This document shows positions 53,502-62,470 of a stretch of DNA of 64,000 nucleotides, one piece after another. How positions within the stretch are numbered: the stretch's first letter is position 1; the number at the start of each line of letters is the position of its first letter. Under the pieces are notes generated by a model. The model saw only the letters and a list, made by a program, of their open reading frames with translations. It did not search any database and was not told where the DNA came from. The DNA comes from Betaproteobacteria bacterium (lineage in GTDB: Bacteria; Pseudomonadota; Gammaproteobacteria; Burkholderiales; SG8-39). The DNA lies in assembly GCA_016195915.1 (NCBI GenBank), contig JACPYS010000042.1, positions 74,285-138,284 of the forward strand. Direction: 5' to 3'. Position numbers and translations under genes: made by a program.

Positions 53502-54095
53502 TCGGGACGCCGAAGGCGCGCAGTTCCAGGTTGTTTCAAGCGGGCTCGATAAGCTCTTGCAGAGCGGCGAAGAACTTGGCCGCGACGGACTGGAGGCGGC
53601 AATTGAGTTGGCGACATGGGCCCACGCTGCCTCCCGTGCTGAGGTCGCGGCCCCGTCCAGCGTCGCCCTACGGCCAAGCCGGTATCGCGGGCATGGAAGG
53701 CGACGCCAAGCCGATGGAGACGCTGCTCAGACGACGCCTCAAGGTCTTTCCGAAGGACGGTTGAGATTGGCACGCCGCGGCGAACAGGTATGCCGCCACC
53801 GGCGCCGGCTCTTCGAACGTGCGTACCGCATCAAACGCCGCCTGCGTCTCATCCATGAACGCGCCTGAACAATTCCGGGATTGATGCTCGCGCCAGGCAT
53901 TCTCTCGCTCTGAGCCGGCGTGACTGTCGACCTCTCGGCCCTGATCGCGGTTTCGCTTGCCCGAGCGGGGCAAAAGCGGGCAGCATTCGTGACAACTCCG
54001 ATTGCGCGTCCCGTGGTCGACCAGAGGAACGCGCATGACGAGCCAGCTCGCTCGACAACCAACCCGGCGCAGTAAGCTACGACACGACGCATAAC
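53502..54095. other. 594-bp region without a supported gene
   Basis: A frame from GTG 53494 begins plausibly (QFQVVSSGLDKLLQSGEELGRDGLEAAIELATWAHAA) but turns into Arg-rich shadow sequence after about 50 codons, so it may be the start of a degraded partner of the RHH-like gene. A full dispersed-repeat copy lies at 53953-53989. No RNA gene was seen. Confidence 0.45.
53953..53989 (+). repeat. dispersed short repeat, full copy B
   Basis: TCGCTTGCCCGAGCGGGGCA... through GCAGCATTCG, sharing 30 of 37 bases with copy A at 39964-40000. TTGCCC and GGGCAA can pair, so the transcript or single strand forms a hairpin. Confidence 0.6.
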
Positions 54096-55082
54096 ATGAC
54101 GACACTCTCTCCAGCATTGCAACGCTGCGCTCTCATCGCAGCATTGGTCCCGGTAATCGCACCGAACCTGCACGCCCAGGACGCCTATCCGACCCGGCCG
54201 ATCACGATGATCGTGCCGTTCGCGGCGGGCAACGTGACCGACATCGTCGCGCGCCTGATCGGTGAACGACTGGCCGCCGCGCTGGCACAGCCGGTGGTGA
54301 TCGACAACAAGCCGGGCGCCAGTTCGTTTATCGGCATGACTGCCTTGTCGCGCGCGCCTGCCGACGGCTACACGCTGGGCGTGAGCGCGACCGGCCCAAT
54401 GGCGACAAACCCCGCGCTCTTTGGCAAGCTGCCGTACGACCCGGTCGAGGGCGTGTCGGTCGTGTCGGTCGTCTTCCTGGGGCCGACGCTGATTCTGGTG
54501 GACCCGGCGTCGCCGCTCAGGACCCTCGCGGATCTGATCAAGGTCTCGCAATCGCAGCCGGAAGGCCTCGACTACGCCACGGCCGGGATCGGCTCCACGA
54601 TGCACCTCAGCGGCGAACTGCTCACGCGCACCACGGGCGCCAGGCTGCGACACATACCGAACCGCGGCAGCGGCCAGGCCGCCGTGCTCTTGCTTGGTAA
54701 GCAGGTGCCGCTGTTGCTCGATTCCGCTACGGCCGCCCTGTCGTACGTCCGGTCCGGCAGGATGCGCGCGCTGGCGATCACGTCGGCACAGCGTATGAGC
54801 GCGCTGCCTGATATTCCGACGCTCACCGAATTAGGCTATCCCGATGTGGTCGTCAACGGATGGGTGTGCGTGGTGACCCCGCCCGGCGTACCCGCAGCGA
54901 TCCGGGCCCGGCTGGCGGACGAGGTGCGCAAGTTGATGACCCATCCGGAGATTCAGAAGAGGATCGTCGAGCTCGGCGGTGTTCCGCTGTCCATCAACGG
55001 CGAGGACTCGGTCGCGTTCGTCAAGGCTGAACAAAGGCGCTGGGGCGATCTGATCCGGTCTTTCGGCATCAAGCTTGACTGA
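54096..55082 (+). CDS. Bug/TctC family periplasmic binding protein
   Basis: This 328-residue protein has a signal peptide ending near LHA-Q (about residue 27). The mature part begins YPTRPITMIVPFAAGNVTDIVAR, and family segments APADGYTLGVSATGP, YATAGIGSTMHL and FGIKLD at the C-terminus are present. It binds an unknown carboxylate or aromatic acid. It is followed 15 bases later by a second Bug gene and then pcaC, so aromatic-acid capture is a reasonable guess. No TctA or TctB gene is adjacent. Confidence 0.92.
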   Translation: MTTLSPALQRCALIAALVPVIAPNLHAQDAYPTRPITMIVPFAAGNVTDIVARLIGERLAAALAQPVVIDNKPGASSFIGMTALSRAPADGYTLGVSATGPMATNPALFGKLPYDPVEGVSVVSVVFLGPTLILVDPASPLRTLADLIKVSQSQPEGLDYATAGIGSTMHLSGELLTRTTGARLRHIPNRGSGQAAVLLLGKQVPLLLDSATAALSYVRSGRMRALAITSAQRMSALPDIPTLTELGYPDVVVNGWVCVVTPPGVPAAIRARLADEVRKLMTHPEIQKRIVELGGVPLSINGEDSVAFVKAEQRRWGDLIRSFGIKLD

Positions 55083-55097
55083 TAGAGGAATACAGAC

Positions 55098-56075
55098 ATG
55101 CTGAAACAACTCCTGCTCCTCGCGGCAGCGCTCGGCCTCGTCTTCGGCAGCGCGGCCGCTCCCGCGCAGACCTCCGACTTCCCGGCCCGCCCGGTGGCCA
55201 TCGTGGTGCCGGGCGCGCCCGGCGGTGGCGGCGACTTCACGGCACGCCTGCTGGCCGAGGGCCTGACCAAGTCCTTCGGCAAGCCCTTCGTGGTGGAAAA
55301 CAGGGCCGGCGCCGGCGGCAACATCGCGGCCACCTATGTTGCGCGAGCGCAGCCCGATGGTCACACGCTGCTGCTTGCGTACTCGGGCACGCACGTGGCC
55401 AACCCGGCCCTGTTCAGCAACCTCCAGTGGGACCCGCTCAAGAGCTTCACGCCCGTGGCGCTGGCCATCACCGCGCCGCAGGTGCTCGTGCTCAACAAGG
55501 ACCTGCCGGCCAGAAGCCTGGGCGAATTCGTCGCCTATGCGAAGAACAACCCCGGCAAGATCAACTATGCCTCCTCGGGAAATGGCTCGGTGCAGCACAT
55601 CGGATCGGAACTGCTGGCCCTGCGCACCGGCATCAGGATGGTCCACGTGCCGTACAAGGGTGCGGGCGCCGCGCTGGCCGACGTGCTCTCGGGCCAGGTC
55701 AGCCTGCTGATCACCACGCCGCCGGCGGTGGTCGGACACATTCGCAACAATGCCATGCGCGCGCTGGCCATCGCGAGCAAGATGCGCCACCCGATGCTGC
55801 CCGACGTTCCGACCACGGCCGAGGCCGGCGTGCCCGACATCGAACTCGACGCCTGGTTTGCGCTGTACGCGCCGGCCGGCACGCCCAAGTCCGCGGTGGA
55901 CCGCTTGGCCGGCGAACTCGAGAAGGTCGTGAAGAGTGCCGACTTCAAGCATCGCGCCGAGGAGGCAGGCACCTATGCCACCTTCATGGGTCCGGCCCAG
56001 CTTAATGCGTTCACCCGGACCGAGCTGGTCTACTGGGCCGACATCATCCGCAAGATCGGCGTCAAGGTGGAGTGA
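55098..56075 (+). CDS. Bug/TctC family periplasmic binding protein
   Basis: This 325-residue protein has a signal peptide (MLKQLLLLAAALGLVFGSAAAPAQ), FPARPVAIVVPGAPGGGGDFTAR at the mature N-terminus, and QPDGHTLLLAYSGTH, YASSGNGSVQHIGSELL and HVPYKGAGAALADVL. A ribosome site, AGAGGAA, precedes the start. It differs clearly from the Bug protein immediately upstream, so the pair is not a recent duplication and may bind different ligands. It is 97 bases from pcaC. Confidence 0.93.
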   Translation: MLKQLLLLAAALGLVFGSAAAPAQTSDFPARPVAIVVPGAPGGGGDFTARLLAEGLTKSFGKPFVVENRAGAGGNIAATYVARAQPDGHTLLLAYSGTHVANPALFSNLQWDPLKSFTPVALAITAPQVLVLNKDLPARSLGEFVAYAKNNPGKINYASSGNGSVQHIGSELLALRTGIRMVHVPYKGAGAALADVLSGQVSLLITTPPAVVGHIRNNAMRALAIASKMRHPMLPDVPTTAEAGVPDIELDAWFALYAPAGTPKSAVDRLAGELEKVVKSADFKHRAEEAGTYATFMGPAQLNAFTRTELVYWADIIRKIGVKVE

Positions 56076-56172
56076 CGCGCCATGCGGTGGGTGCTGGAAT
56101 TCATGCGCGGCTGAGCCTTGAAGCCGGCCGGATTTTTTTTGAGCCCCTGCCATCCCACGAGGAGATTTCAAA

Positions 56173-56583
56173 ATGGCGGTTGACAAGTTGTACGAGGAAG
56201 GCATGAAGGTCCGGCGCAAGATCCTGGGCGATGCCCACGTGGACCGCGCCAACCGGAACATCAGCGCTGTGACGCGCGAGTTCCAGGAACTCATCGTGCG
56301 CTACGGCTGGGGCGAGATCTGGACGCGGCCGGGCTTCGACCACCGCACCCGCCGCATCCTGGTGCTGGGCACCATGATGGCCCTGGGTCGCTGGGAAGAG
56401 TTCCGCATGCACCTGCGCGCGGCACTCGAAGGCCAGATGTCCATTGCAGACATCAAGGAAATCCTCCTGCAGCAGGCCATCTATTGCGGCGTGCCGGTCT
56501 CCAACACGGCGTTTCACCACCTCGAAGAGCTGATCGCCGAAGTCAAGGCCAAGGGCATTGCCATCAACGGCCTGGAAGACTGA
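56173..56583 (+). CDS. pcaC: 4-carboxymuconolactone decarboxylase
   Basis: This 136-residue cytosolic enzyme of the CMD family converts gamma-carboxymuconolactone to 3-oxoadipate enol-lactone in protocatechuate breakdown. It has the PcaC layout: YEEGMKVRRKILGDAHVDRA, WGEIWTRPGFDHRTRRILVLGTMMAL, LRAALEGQMSIADIKEILLQQAIYCGVP and a final ELIAEVKAKG. It has no CxxC, unlike AhpD. ACGAGGAG lies upstream. No other pca gene is present in the window, so it either serves a Bug-linked aromatic pathway or has an adapted substrate. Confidence 0.85.
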   Translation: MAVDKLYEEGMKVRRKILGDAHVDRANRNISAVTREFQELIVRYGWGEIWTRPGFDHRTRRILVLGTMMALGRWEEFRMHLRAALEGQMSIADIKEILLQQAIYCGVPVSNTAFHHLEELIAEVKAKGIAINGLED

Positions 56584-56590
56584 GCGAACG

Positions 56591-56607
56591 CGGGCAGCAT
56601 TCGTCAT
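56591..56607 (+). repeat. dispersed short repeat, partial copy C
   Basis: CGGGCAGCATTCGTCAT, just after the pcaC stop, matches the 3' part of copies A and B and, in 16 of 17 bases, copy D at 31388-31404. Confidence 0.5.
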
Positions 56608-56730
56608 CACGGGGAACGTCTCAACGCGACCTGATTACTTCTTCACGTCGACTTGACAAGATCTCGTCGTTCGTTGAAAGCGAAAATTCTAAGGCGTATG
56701 CTGCCGCCGACACGTGAAACGGGGGGACGT

Positions 56731-59700
56731 GTGAAGGCCCGAAAAGCGAAAAGCCGCAGCACGGCACGTGATGGCGGCGTGGCCGCATTGCAGAAACGCC
56801 TTCGCCAGAGCGAGCGGCGCCTGCGCGAAGTCGAGAAGCGCTATGAGACCGCCATGGGGGCGATCAATGAAGGCGCCTACGACTGGAACATCGCCAGGGA
56901 CAGCGTTCACTTCTTCGAGAGCGTCAAACGGGTGCTCGGTCTGCCATCCCAGGCTCTCAACAGCTTCAAGGACTGGCACGAGCGCATCCATCCGGAAGAC
57001 TTTCCGCGCTTTCGTGAAGCGACCATCGCGCATCTGAAGGGCCGGACCGGGCGCTTCGAGTGCGATTACCGGTACCGGGCGATCGACGGCGCGTGGCGAT
57101 GGGCGCGTACCCACGGCCTCGCATCGCGCGACAAGCATGGCCGCGCCGTGCGCATGGTCGGCTCCACCGGCGATATCACGGAATTGAAGGAACGCGAGCG
57201 CGAGCTTGCCGAGCAGAAGGCGATCCTCGAAACGGCACTCGAGAACATCGACCAGGGCATCACCGAGCGGCGCGCGCAGGAGGAGGCGCTGCGCAACCAG
57301 ATCGCCCTGACGCAGGCGATCGTCGCGCAGATCCCGGGCGCAGTGTTCGTGAAGGATCGCGAGGGCCGATTCACGCTCGCGAACCGCGGCTGGAGCGCGA
57401 TGAGCGGCGTGCCGGCCGAGCAGGCGATCGGCCGCACCGTGCACGACATCTACCCCGCGCAGGTCGCGCTGCGCTTCGCGGCCGAGGACGAGAAGCTCCT
57501 CGCACAAGGCGCAGCCGCGCCGCCGATCGAGGCGGTGCACGAGGGGCCGCGCCAGAATCAGTTCCGCATCGTGCGCAAGGCGGTGCTGAGCGGCGACGAC
57601 GGCAGCGTGCGGGGCCTGGTGTGTACGAGCACCGACATCTCGGAACTCAAGCGCGTCGAGTCCGAGCTCGCCCACCAGGCGAAATTCACCAACGACGTTT
57701 TCGACTCGCTGCCGCTCGCGCTGTCGATGCGCGACGGCGACGGGAAATACCTGTTCGTCAACCGCAGCTGGGAGAAATACTTCGGCGCCGCGCGCGAGGA
57801 AGTGGTCGGCACGACCCTGCACCAGCGGCTGACCCTGGAGGAGGCGGACCGCGTGCTCGCCCTGGACCGCGCCGTGCTCGAACGCGGCCCGGGGGCGGCG
57901 CTCGAGCTGAGCGAGTTTTCCCACCGCGGCAGGCATTACCTGCAGACGCGCACGGCGATGGTTGACTCGGACGGCAAGCTGCGCGGCGTGCTGATCGCGA
58001 GCCTGGAGGTCACCGAGAAATTCCAGATCGAGCAGGCGCTGGCGCGGGAGCGCGAGCGGCTGGGCGACCAGATCGTGCTGACGCGCTCGCTGATCGACGA
58101 GAACCCGAGCGCCATGTACCTCAAGGACCGGCAGGGGCGCTATGTCACGGTCAACGACGCCTGGCTGAAGATGGTGGGCGTGACGCGCGAGCGCGCCATC
58201 GGGCGCAACGTGCTGGAGCTGTTCCCCGAGGAGGAGTCGAAGCGCTACCACGCCGAGGACATGCGCCTGCTTGCGCAGGGCGAGGGCTCGAGCGAGGTCG
58301 AGTCACTGCGCACCGGTCCCGACGGCAAGCCGCAGTGGGTGATCGTGCGCAAGGCGGTGCTGCGCCGCGCCGACGGCGAAGTGATCGGGCTGATCGGCGC
58401 GAATACCGACATCACGAGGCTCAAGCAGTTTGAAGCGCAGCTCGCCGACCGCGCGAAATTCATCAGCGAACTCGTCGATGCGCTCCCGGTATCGATCGCG
58501 CTGCGCGACACCGAGGGCCGCTTCCTGCAGGTGAACCGGACCTGGGAGCGCTACTTCAACCTGCGGCGCGAGGACGCGCTCGGCAAGCGGATCTCCGAGC
58601 TGCCGGGCTGGAAGGACCATGCCGAGCTCGCCCGAGTAGCGAAGGACGCGGAACAGATCGACCGCGACGTGATTGCGCGCGGCCCCGGCAGCGAGCCGGT
58701 GCACGTCGAGCGCCAGCGGCTCGGCCGCACTTTCCTCAACACCCGGCAGGTCTTCGCCGACACGGCGGGGCGCACGGTCGGGGTGCTCGCCACCGGCCTC
58801 GACACCACCGAGCGGCGCGCGATGGAAGAGGCGCTCAAGCAGGCCGAGCGCGAGGCGGCCGATCGCGTGAAGTTCGTCAGCGAACTCCTCGATGCGCTGC
58901 CGGTTTCCATCGCGCTGCGCGACACCGAGTGCCGCTTCGTGCTGGTGAACCGGGTCTGGGAACGCTACTTCAACCTGCGGCGCGAGGACGCGATGGGCAA
59001 GCGGTTCTTCGAGCTGCCGGGCTGGAAGGACCACGCCGAGCTCGCCCAAGTGGCGAAGGACGCCGAACAGATCGACCGCGACGTGATTGCCCGCGGCCCT
59101 GGTGGCGAGCCGGTGCAGGTGGAGGTCCAGCGGCTTGGCCGATCGTACTTCAACAGCCGGCAGGTCTTCGCCGACACGGCCGGGCGCACGGTCGGGGTGA
59201 TCGCCACCGCCCTCGACACCACCGAGCGGCGCGCGATGGAAGAGGCGCTCAAGCGCGCCGAGCGCGAATCCGCCGACCGCGTGAAGTTCGTCAGCGAGCT
59301 GTTCGACGCGCTTCCCATTTCGCTTGTGCTGCGCGACACCGAGGGGCGGTTCGTGGTCGTCAATCGCACCTGGGAGCATTACTTCAACCTGAAGCGCGAC
59401 GACATCCTCGGCCGGCGCCTGCGCGAGCTGCCCGGCTGGCGCGACGATCCGCAGCTCTTCGAGCAGGCCGTGCTGGTCGAGAAGCTCGACCGCGAGACGC
59501 TCGAGCGCGGCCCCGACAATCCGGTCGAGGCGCACGAGCAGCATCAGCTCGGCCGCACCTACCTCAACACGAGGCGCGCGTTCGTCGACACCGGCGGCAA
59601 ACCGGTGGGTGTGCTCTCCGCGAGCGTCGACATGACCGAGCGCCACGCGATGGAGGCGGCTCTCGCTACCGAGCAGCGGCGGCTCGAACTGGTGGTGCGC

Positions 59701-62343
59701 GCGGCGAAGGTGGGCATCGTCGACTGGGACGGCGCGACGCGCACCGCGTTGTACTCGCCGCGGCTGCGCGAGCTGCGCGGCTACGCGCCCGACGCCGACA
59801 CCTCGGGATGGCCGGACTCGTTCGAGATGATCCATCCCGACGACAAGGCGCGTGTGCTGGGCGCTTTCCAGGACCACATCAAGGGCAAGGGACCCGAGGG
59901 CGCCGAGGAGTTTCAGGCTCCGATCGAGTACCGGCTCAGTCGCGCCGACGGGAGCTACCTCTGGGTGCAGAGCATGGGCGTATCGGTGCGCGACGCCAAG
60001 GGCTACGCCACGCGCTTCATCGCGGCGATCACCGACATCAGCGGACGCCGCGCGCAGGAGGAGGCGCTGCGCAACCAGGTCAAGTTCATCAACGATCTCT
60101 TCGACTCGGTGCCGCTGTCGCTCGCGATGCGCGACGCACAGGGGCGCTTCCTCTACGTGAACCGCATGTGGGAGACCTACCTCGGCAAGAAGCGCGACGA
60201 GGTGGTGGGCATGCTGGCGCACGACTGCCTGCCGAAGGAGGAAGCCGACGCGATCCTCGCCGACGACCGCGCCGCGCTCGAGCGCGGCGCCGGCGTGCCG
60301 ATCGAGCTGACCGAATACGCGTTCCGCGGCCGCCACCTCATGCAGACGCGCACCGTCATGAGCGATGCGCAGGGCCAGATTCTCGGCGTGCTGGTCGCGA
60401 GCCTCGACACCACCGAACGCCGCGCCACCGAGCAGGCCCTCGTCACCGAGCAGCGCAGCCTCGACCTTGTGGTGCGCGCGTCGAAGCTGGGAACGCTCGA
60501 TTGGGACGGCGTCACGCGCACCGTCTACTACTCGCCGCGGTTCAAGGAGATCCTCGGATACCCGCCGGACACCGACACCTCCGGCTGGCCGGATGGCTTC
60601 GAGGGCATCGTTCACCCCGAGGACAAGGAGCGCGTCAGCAAGGCCTTTCGCCAGCATATCCTCGGTACCGGCCCCGAGGGCAAGACCGAGCGGCATCCTC
60701 TGCTCGAATACCGCCTGCGGCGCGCCGACGGCTCGTACGTCTGGGTCGAGGCGCAGGGGATTTCGGTGCGCGACGCCAAGGGTTACTGCAAGCGCTTCAC
60801 GGCTTCGTATACCGACATCACCGGGCGGCGCGCGCACGAGGAGGCGCTGAGGGACAGCGTGCGCCTGCGCGAAGAAGTCGAGCGCATGTCCCGCCACGAC
60901 CTGAAGACGCCGCTGAACAGCGTGATCGCGATGTCGCGCCTGCTGCGCGAGGGCGGCCGCGCCGCGCCCGAGGACGCCGAGCTGCTCGGCACCATCGAGC
61001 GCGCGGGCTACCGCATCCTCAACATGGTGAACCTCTCGCTCGATCTGTTCCGCATGGAAACCGGCACCTACCAGTTCCATCCGCAGGCGGTGGACCTCGC
61101 GGAGGTGGCGTGCAGGGTGGCCGCCGACCTCGAGAGCCAGGCTGCCTCCAAGAGCATCGACGTGCGCGTGCGCGCCAACGGCGTCTCCGCGGCGACGCAG
61201 GAGGTGCTCGCGCGCGGTGACGAGCTTCTCACCTACTCCATGTTCGCCAACCTGGTGAAGAACGCGATCGAGGCCTCGCCCGCAGGGGGCACGGTTTCGA
61301 TTTCGCTGAAACGAGAAAATGAATCTGTCGTCGCCGAGGTGCACAACCCGGGCGAAGTGCCCGAGGCGATGCGCGCGCGCTTCTTCCGGAAGTACGCCAC
61401 GACCGGCAAGAGCGCGGGGCTCGGCTTGGGGACCTATTCGGCGCGGCTCATGGCGCGCGTACAGGAGGGCGAACTCTCGCTCGAGAGCTCCGACGCGCTA
61501 GGCACGACGCTGGTTGCGCGCCTGAAGCGGGCCGACCCAGGCCTGCCGCGCGCCGTCGAGAGCCGCACCGCAGCGATTGCGAGCGCCGCGGCAGGGGCGG
61601 CGCTGCCGCCGCGCAAGGTGCTGGTGGTGGACGACGACGAGTTCAATCGCCTGGTGCTGCGCCGTTACCTGCCCGTGCCACCGCTCAGTGTCGCGTTCGC
61701 GGTGAACGGCCGCGCCGCGCTCGAGGCCGCCGGGCGCGAGTGGCCCGACGTGGTGCTGCTCGATCTCGAGATGCCGGTGATGGACGGCTACGAGGCAGCG
61801 CGCCGGCTGCGCGAAATGGAGCACGCGCAGGGCCTCAAGCGCTGCCTGATCGTGGCGATTTCCGCCAACGACGAGGAGAAGGTCGTGCAGCGCGCGCTCG
61901 CCGCGGGCTGCGACCAGTATGTCGTCAAGCCGGCGCCGCGCCAGGTGCTGTGGCGGATCCTGGGCGGGTCCGCGAGCGAGGGGGCCGCCGAGGTCACGCC
62001 CGTCGCGGCGAGCGCGTCGGACGCGGTGATCGTCGAGGAGGACCTGAAAGCTGCGCTGCCGGAGTTCCTGCGCTCGCGGCGCGAATTGCTCGAGCAGATG
62101 CCGGCCGCGCTCGCCGCCGGCGACCGGGCGCTGTTCAAGCGCTTTGCGCATCGCCTCTCCGGCAGCTTCGGGCTGTATGGCTTCGCGTGGGCCGCGGCGC
62201 AGTGCCGCGCCATCGAGGGCGACGCATTGGCCGGGGACCCGCGCGATCTCGAGGCGCGCGCCGCGGTGGTGCGCGCGCACCTGGAGGGCGTGGTGATCGA
62301 GTACGCGCCCGCGAAGGGCCCGGTGAGTGCGGAAAAGCCATGA
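56731..62343 (+). CDS. hybrid sensor histidine kinase with ten PAS domains, receiver and HPt domains
   Basis: This cytosolic protein is about 1870 residues and has no transmembrane segment. A short coiled coil precedes ten PAS domains; numbers 1, 8 and 10 are PAS_3-type, and 5-7 are near-identical tandem copies. Next come a HisKA domain (MSRHDLKTPLNSV, phospho-histidine), an ATPase domain (NLVKNAIEASPAGG, then GLGLGTYSARLM), a receiver (VVDDDEFNRLV, phospho-Asp in VVLLDLEMPVMDG) and an HPt domain (FAHRLSGSFGLYGF). The GTG at 56731 follows GGGGGGA; an ATG at 56698 is an alternative. It is a complete phosphorelay in one chain; the signal is unknown. Confidence 0.9.
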   Translation: MKARKAKSRSTARDGGVAALQKRLRQSERRLREVEKRYETAMGAINEGAYDWNIARDSVHFFESVKRVLGLPSQALNSFKDWHERIHPEDFPRFREATIAHLKGRTGRFECDYRYRAIDGAWRWARTHGLASRDKHGRAVRMVGSTGDITELKERERELAEQKAILETALENIDQGITERRAQEEALRNQIALTQAIVAQIPGAVFVKDREGRFTLANRGWSAMSGVPAEQAIGRTVHDIYPAQVALRFAAEDEKLLAQGAAAPPIEAVHEGPRQNQFRIVRKAVLSGDDGSVRGLVCTSTDISELKRVESELAHQAKFTNDVFDSLPLALSMRDGDGKYLFVNRSWEKYFGAAREEVVGTTLHQRLTLEEADRVLALDRAVLERGPGAALELSEFSHRGRHYLQTRTAMVDSDGKLRGVLIASLEVTEKFQIEQALARERERLGDQIVLTRSLIDENPSAMYLKDRQGRYVTVNDAWLKMVGVTRERAIGRNVLELFPEEESKRYHAEDMRLLAQGEGSSEVESLRTGPDGKPQWVIVRKAVLRRADGEVIGLIGANTDITRLKQFEAQLADRAKFISELVDALPVSIALRDTEGRFLQVNRTWERYFNLRREDALGKRISELPGWKDHAELARVAKDAEQIDRDVIARGPGSEPVHVERQRLGRTFLNTRQVFADTAGRTVGVLATGLDTTERRAMEEALKQAEREAADRVKFVSELLDALPVSIALRDTECRFVLVNRVWERYFNLRREDAMGKRFFELPGWKDHAELAQVAKDAEQIDRDVIARGPGGEPVQVEVQRLGRSYFNSRQVFADTAGRTVGVIATALDTTERRAMEEALKRAERESADRVKFVSELFDALPISLVLRDTEGRFVVVNRTWEHYFNLKRDDILGRRLRELPGWRDDPQLFEQAVLVEKLDRETLERGPDNPVEAHEQHQLGRTYLNTRRAFVDTGGKPVGVLSASVDMTERHAMEAALATEQRRLELVVRAAKVGIVDWDGATRTALYSPRLRELRGYAPDADTSGWPDSFEMIHPDDKARVLGAFQDHIKGKGPEGAEEFQAPIEYRLSRADGSYLWVQSMGVSVRDAKGYATRFIAAITDISGRRAQEEALRNQVKFINDLFDSVPLSLAMRDAQGRFLYVNRMWETYLGKKRDEVVGMLAHDCLPKEEADAILADDRAALERGAGVPIELTEYAFRGRHLMQTRTVMSDAQGQILGVLVASLDTTERRATEQALVTEQRSLDLVVRASKLGTLDWDGVTRTVYYSPRFKEILGYPPDTDTSGWPDGFEGIVHPEDKERVSKAFRQHILGTGPEGKTERHPLLEYRLRRADGSYVWVEAQGISVRDAKGYCKRFTASYTDITGRRAHEEALRDSVRLREEVERMSRHDLKTPLNSVIAMSRLLREGGRAAPEDAELLGTIERAGYRILNMVNLSLDLFRMETGTYQFHPQAVDLAEVACRVAADLESQAASKSIDVRVRANGVSAATQEVLARGDELLTYSMFANLVKNAIEASPAGGTVSISLKRENESVVAEVHNPGEVPEAMRARFFRKYATTGKSAGLGLGTYSARLMARVQEGELSLESSDALGTTLVARLKRADPGLPRAVESRTAAIASAAAGAALPPRKVLVVDDDEFNRLVLRRYLPVPPLSVAFAVNGRAALEAAGREWPDVVLLDLEMPVMDGYEAARRLREMEHAQGLKRCLIVAISANDEEKVVQRALAAGCDQYVVKPAPRQVLWRILGGSASEGAAEVTPVAASASDAVIVEEDLKAALPEFLRSRRELLEQMPAALAAGDRALFKRFAHRLSGSFGLYGFAWAAAQCRAIEGDALAGDPRDLEARAAVVRAHLEGVVIEYAPAKGPVSAEKP
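58453..59694 (+). repeat. three tandem 414-bp PAS-encoding units
   Basis: Units start at 58453, 58867 and 59281, a regular 414-bp (138-codon) spacing. The first two are near-identical in DNA and protein (RYFNLRREDA, GWKDHAEL, DRDVIARGPG). The third is more diverged. This indicates recent in-frame duplication inside the kinase gene. Confidence 0.8.
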
Positions 62344-62470
62344 GGCGGCGGTTCGAACGAACGTCCGGTCGCCGGGGCGAGCGAGACCGCGTCCATCTCG
62401 CAGCCCGGATTACCGGGCAATTCCGCGAATCGCCGCCTTCGCGCTCGGAGCGCGCGCGACTCAGGCCGGC

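Noticed and set aside
53494-53868. A toxin gene overlapping the RHH-like gene
   Set aside because: Only the first 50 or so codons look protein-like. The rest is Arg-rich shadow sequence without a toxin motif, so it is kept only as a possible remnant in the region note.
56173-56583. pcaC as a further selenoprotein or part of the thioredoxin-CMD system
   Set aside because: It is the PcaC-type CMD with no CxxC position and no internal stop, and it lies next to Bug genes 17 kb away.
58303-61344. Open minus-strand frame of about 1000 codons in the kinase region
   Set aside because: It is the antisense of the repeated PAS units. The repeats keep it open, and no recognisable domain or ribosome site is present.
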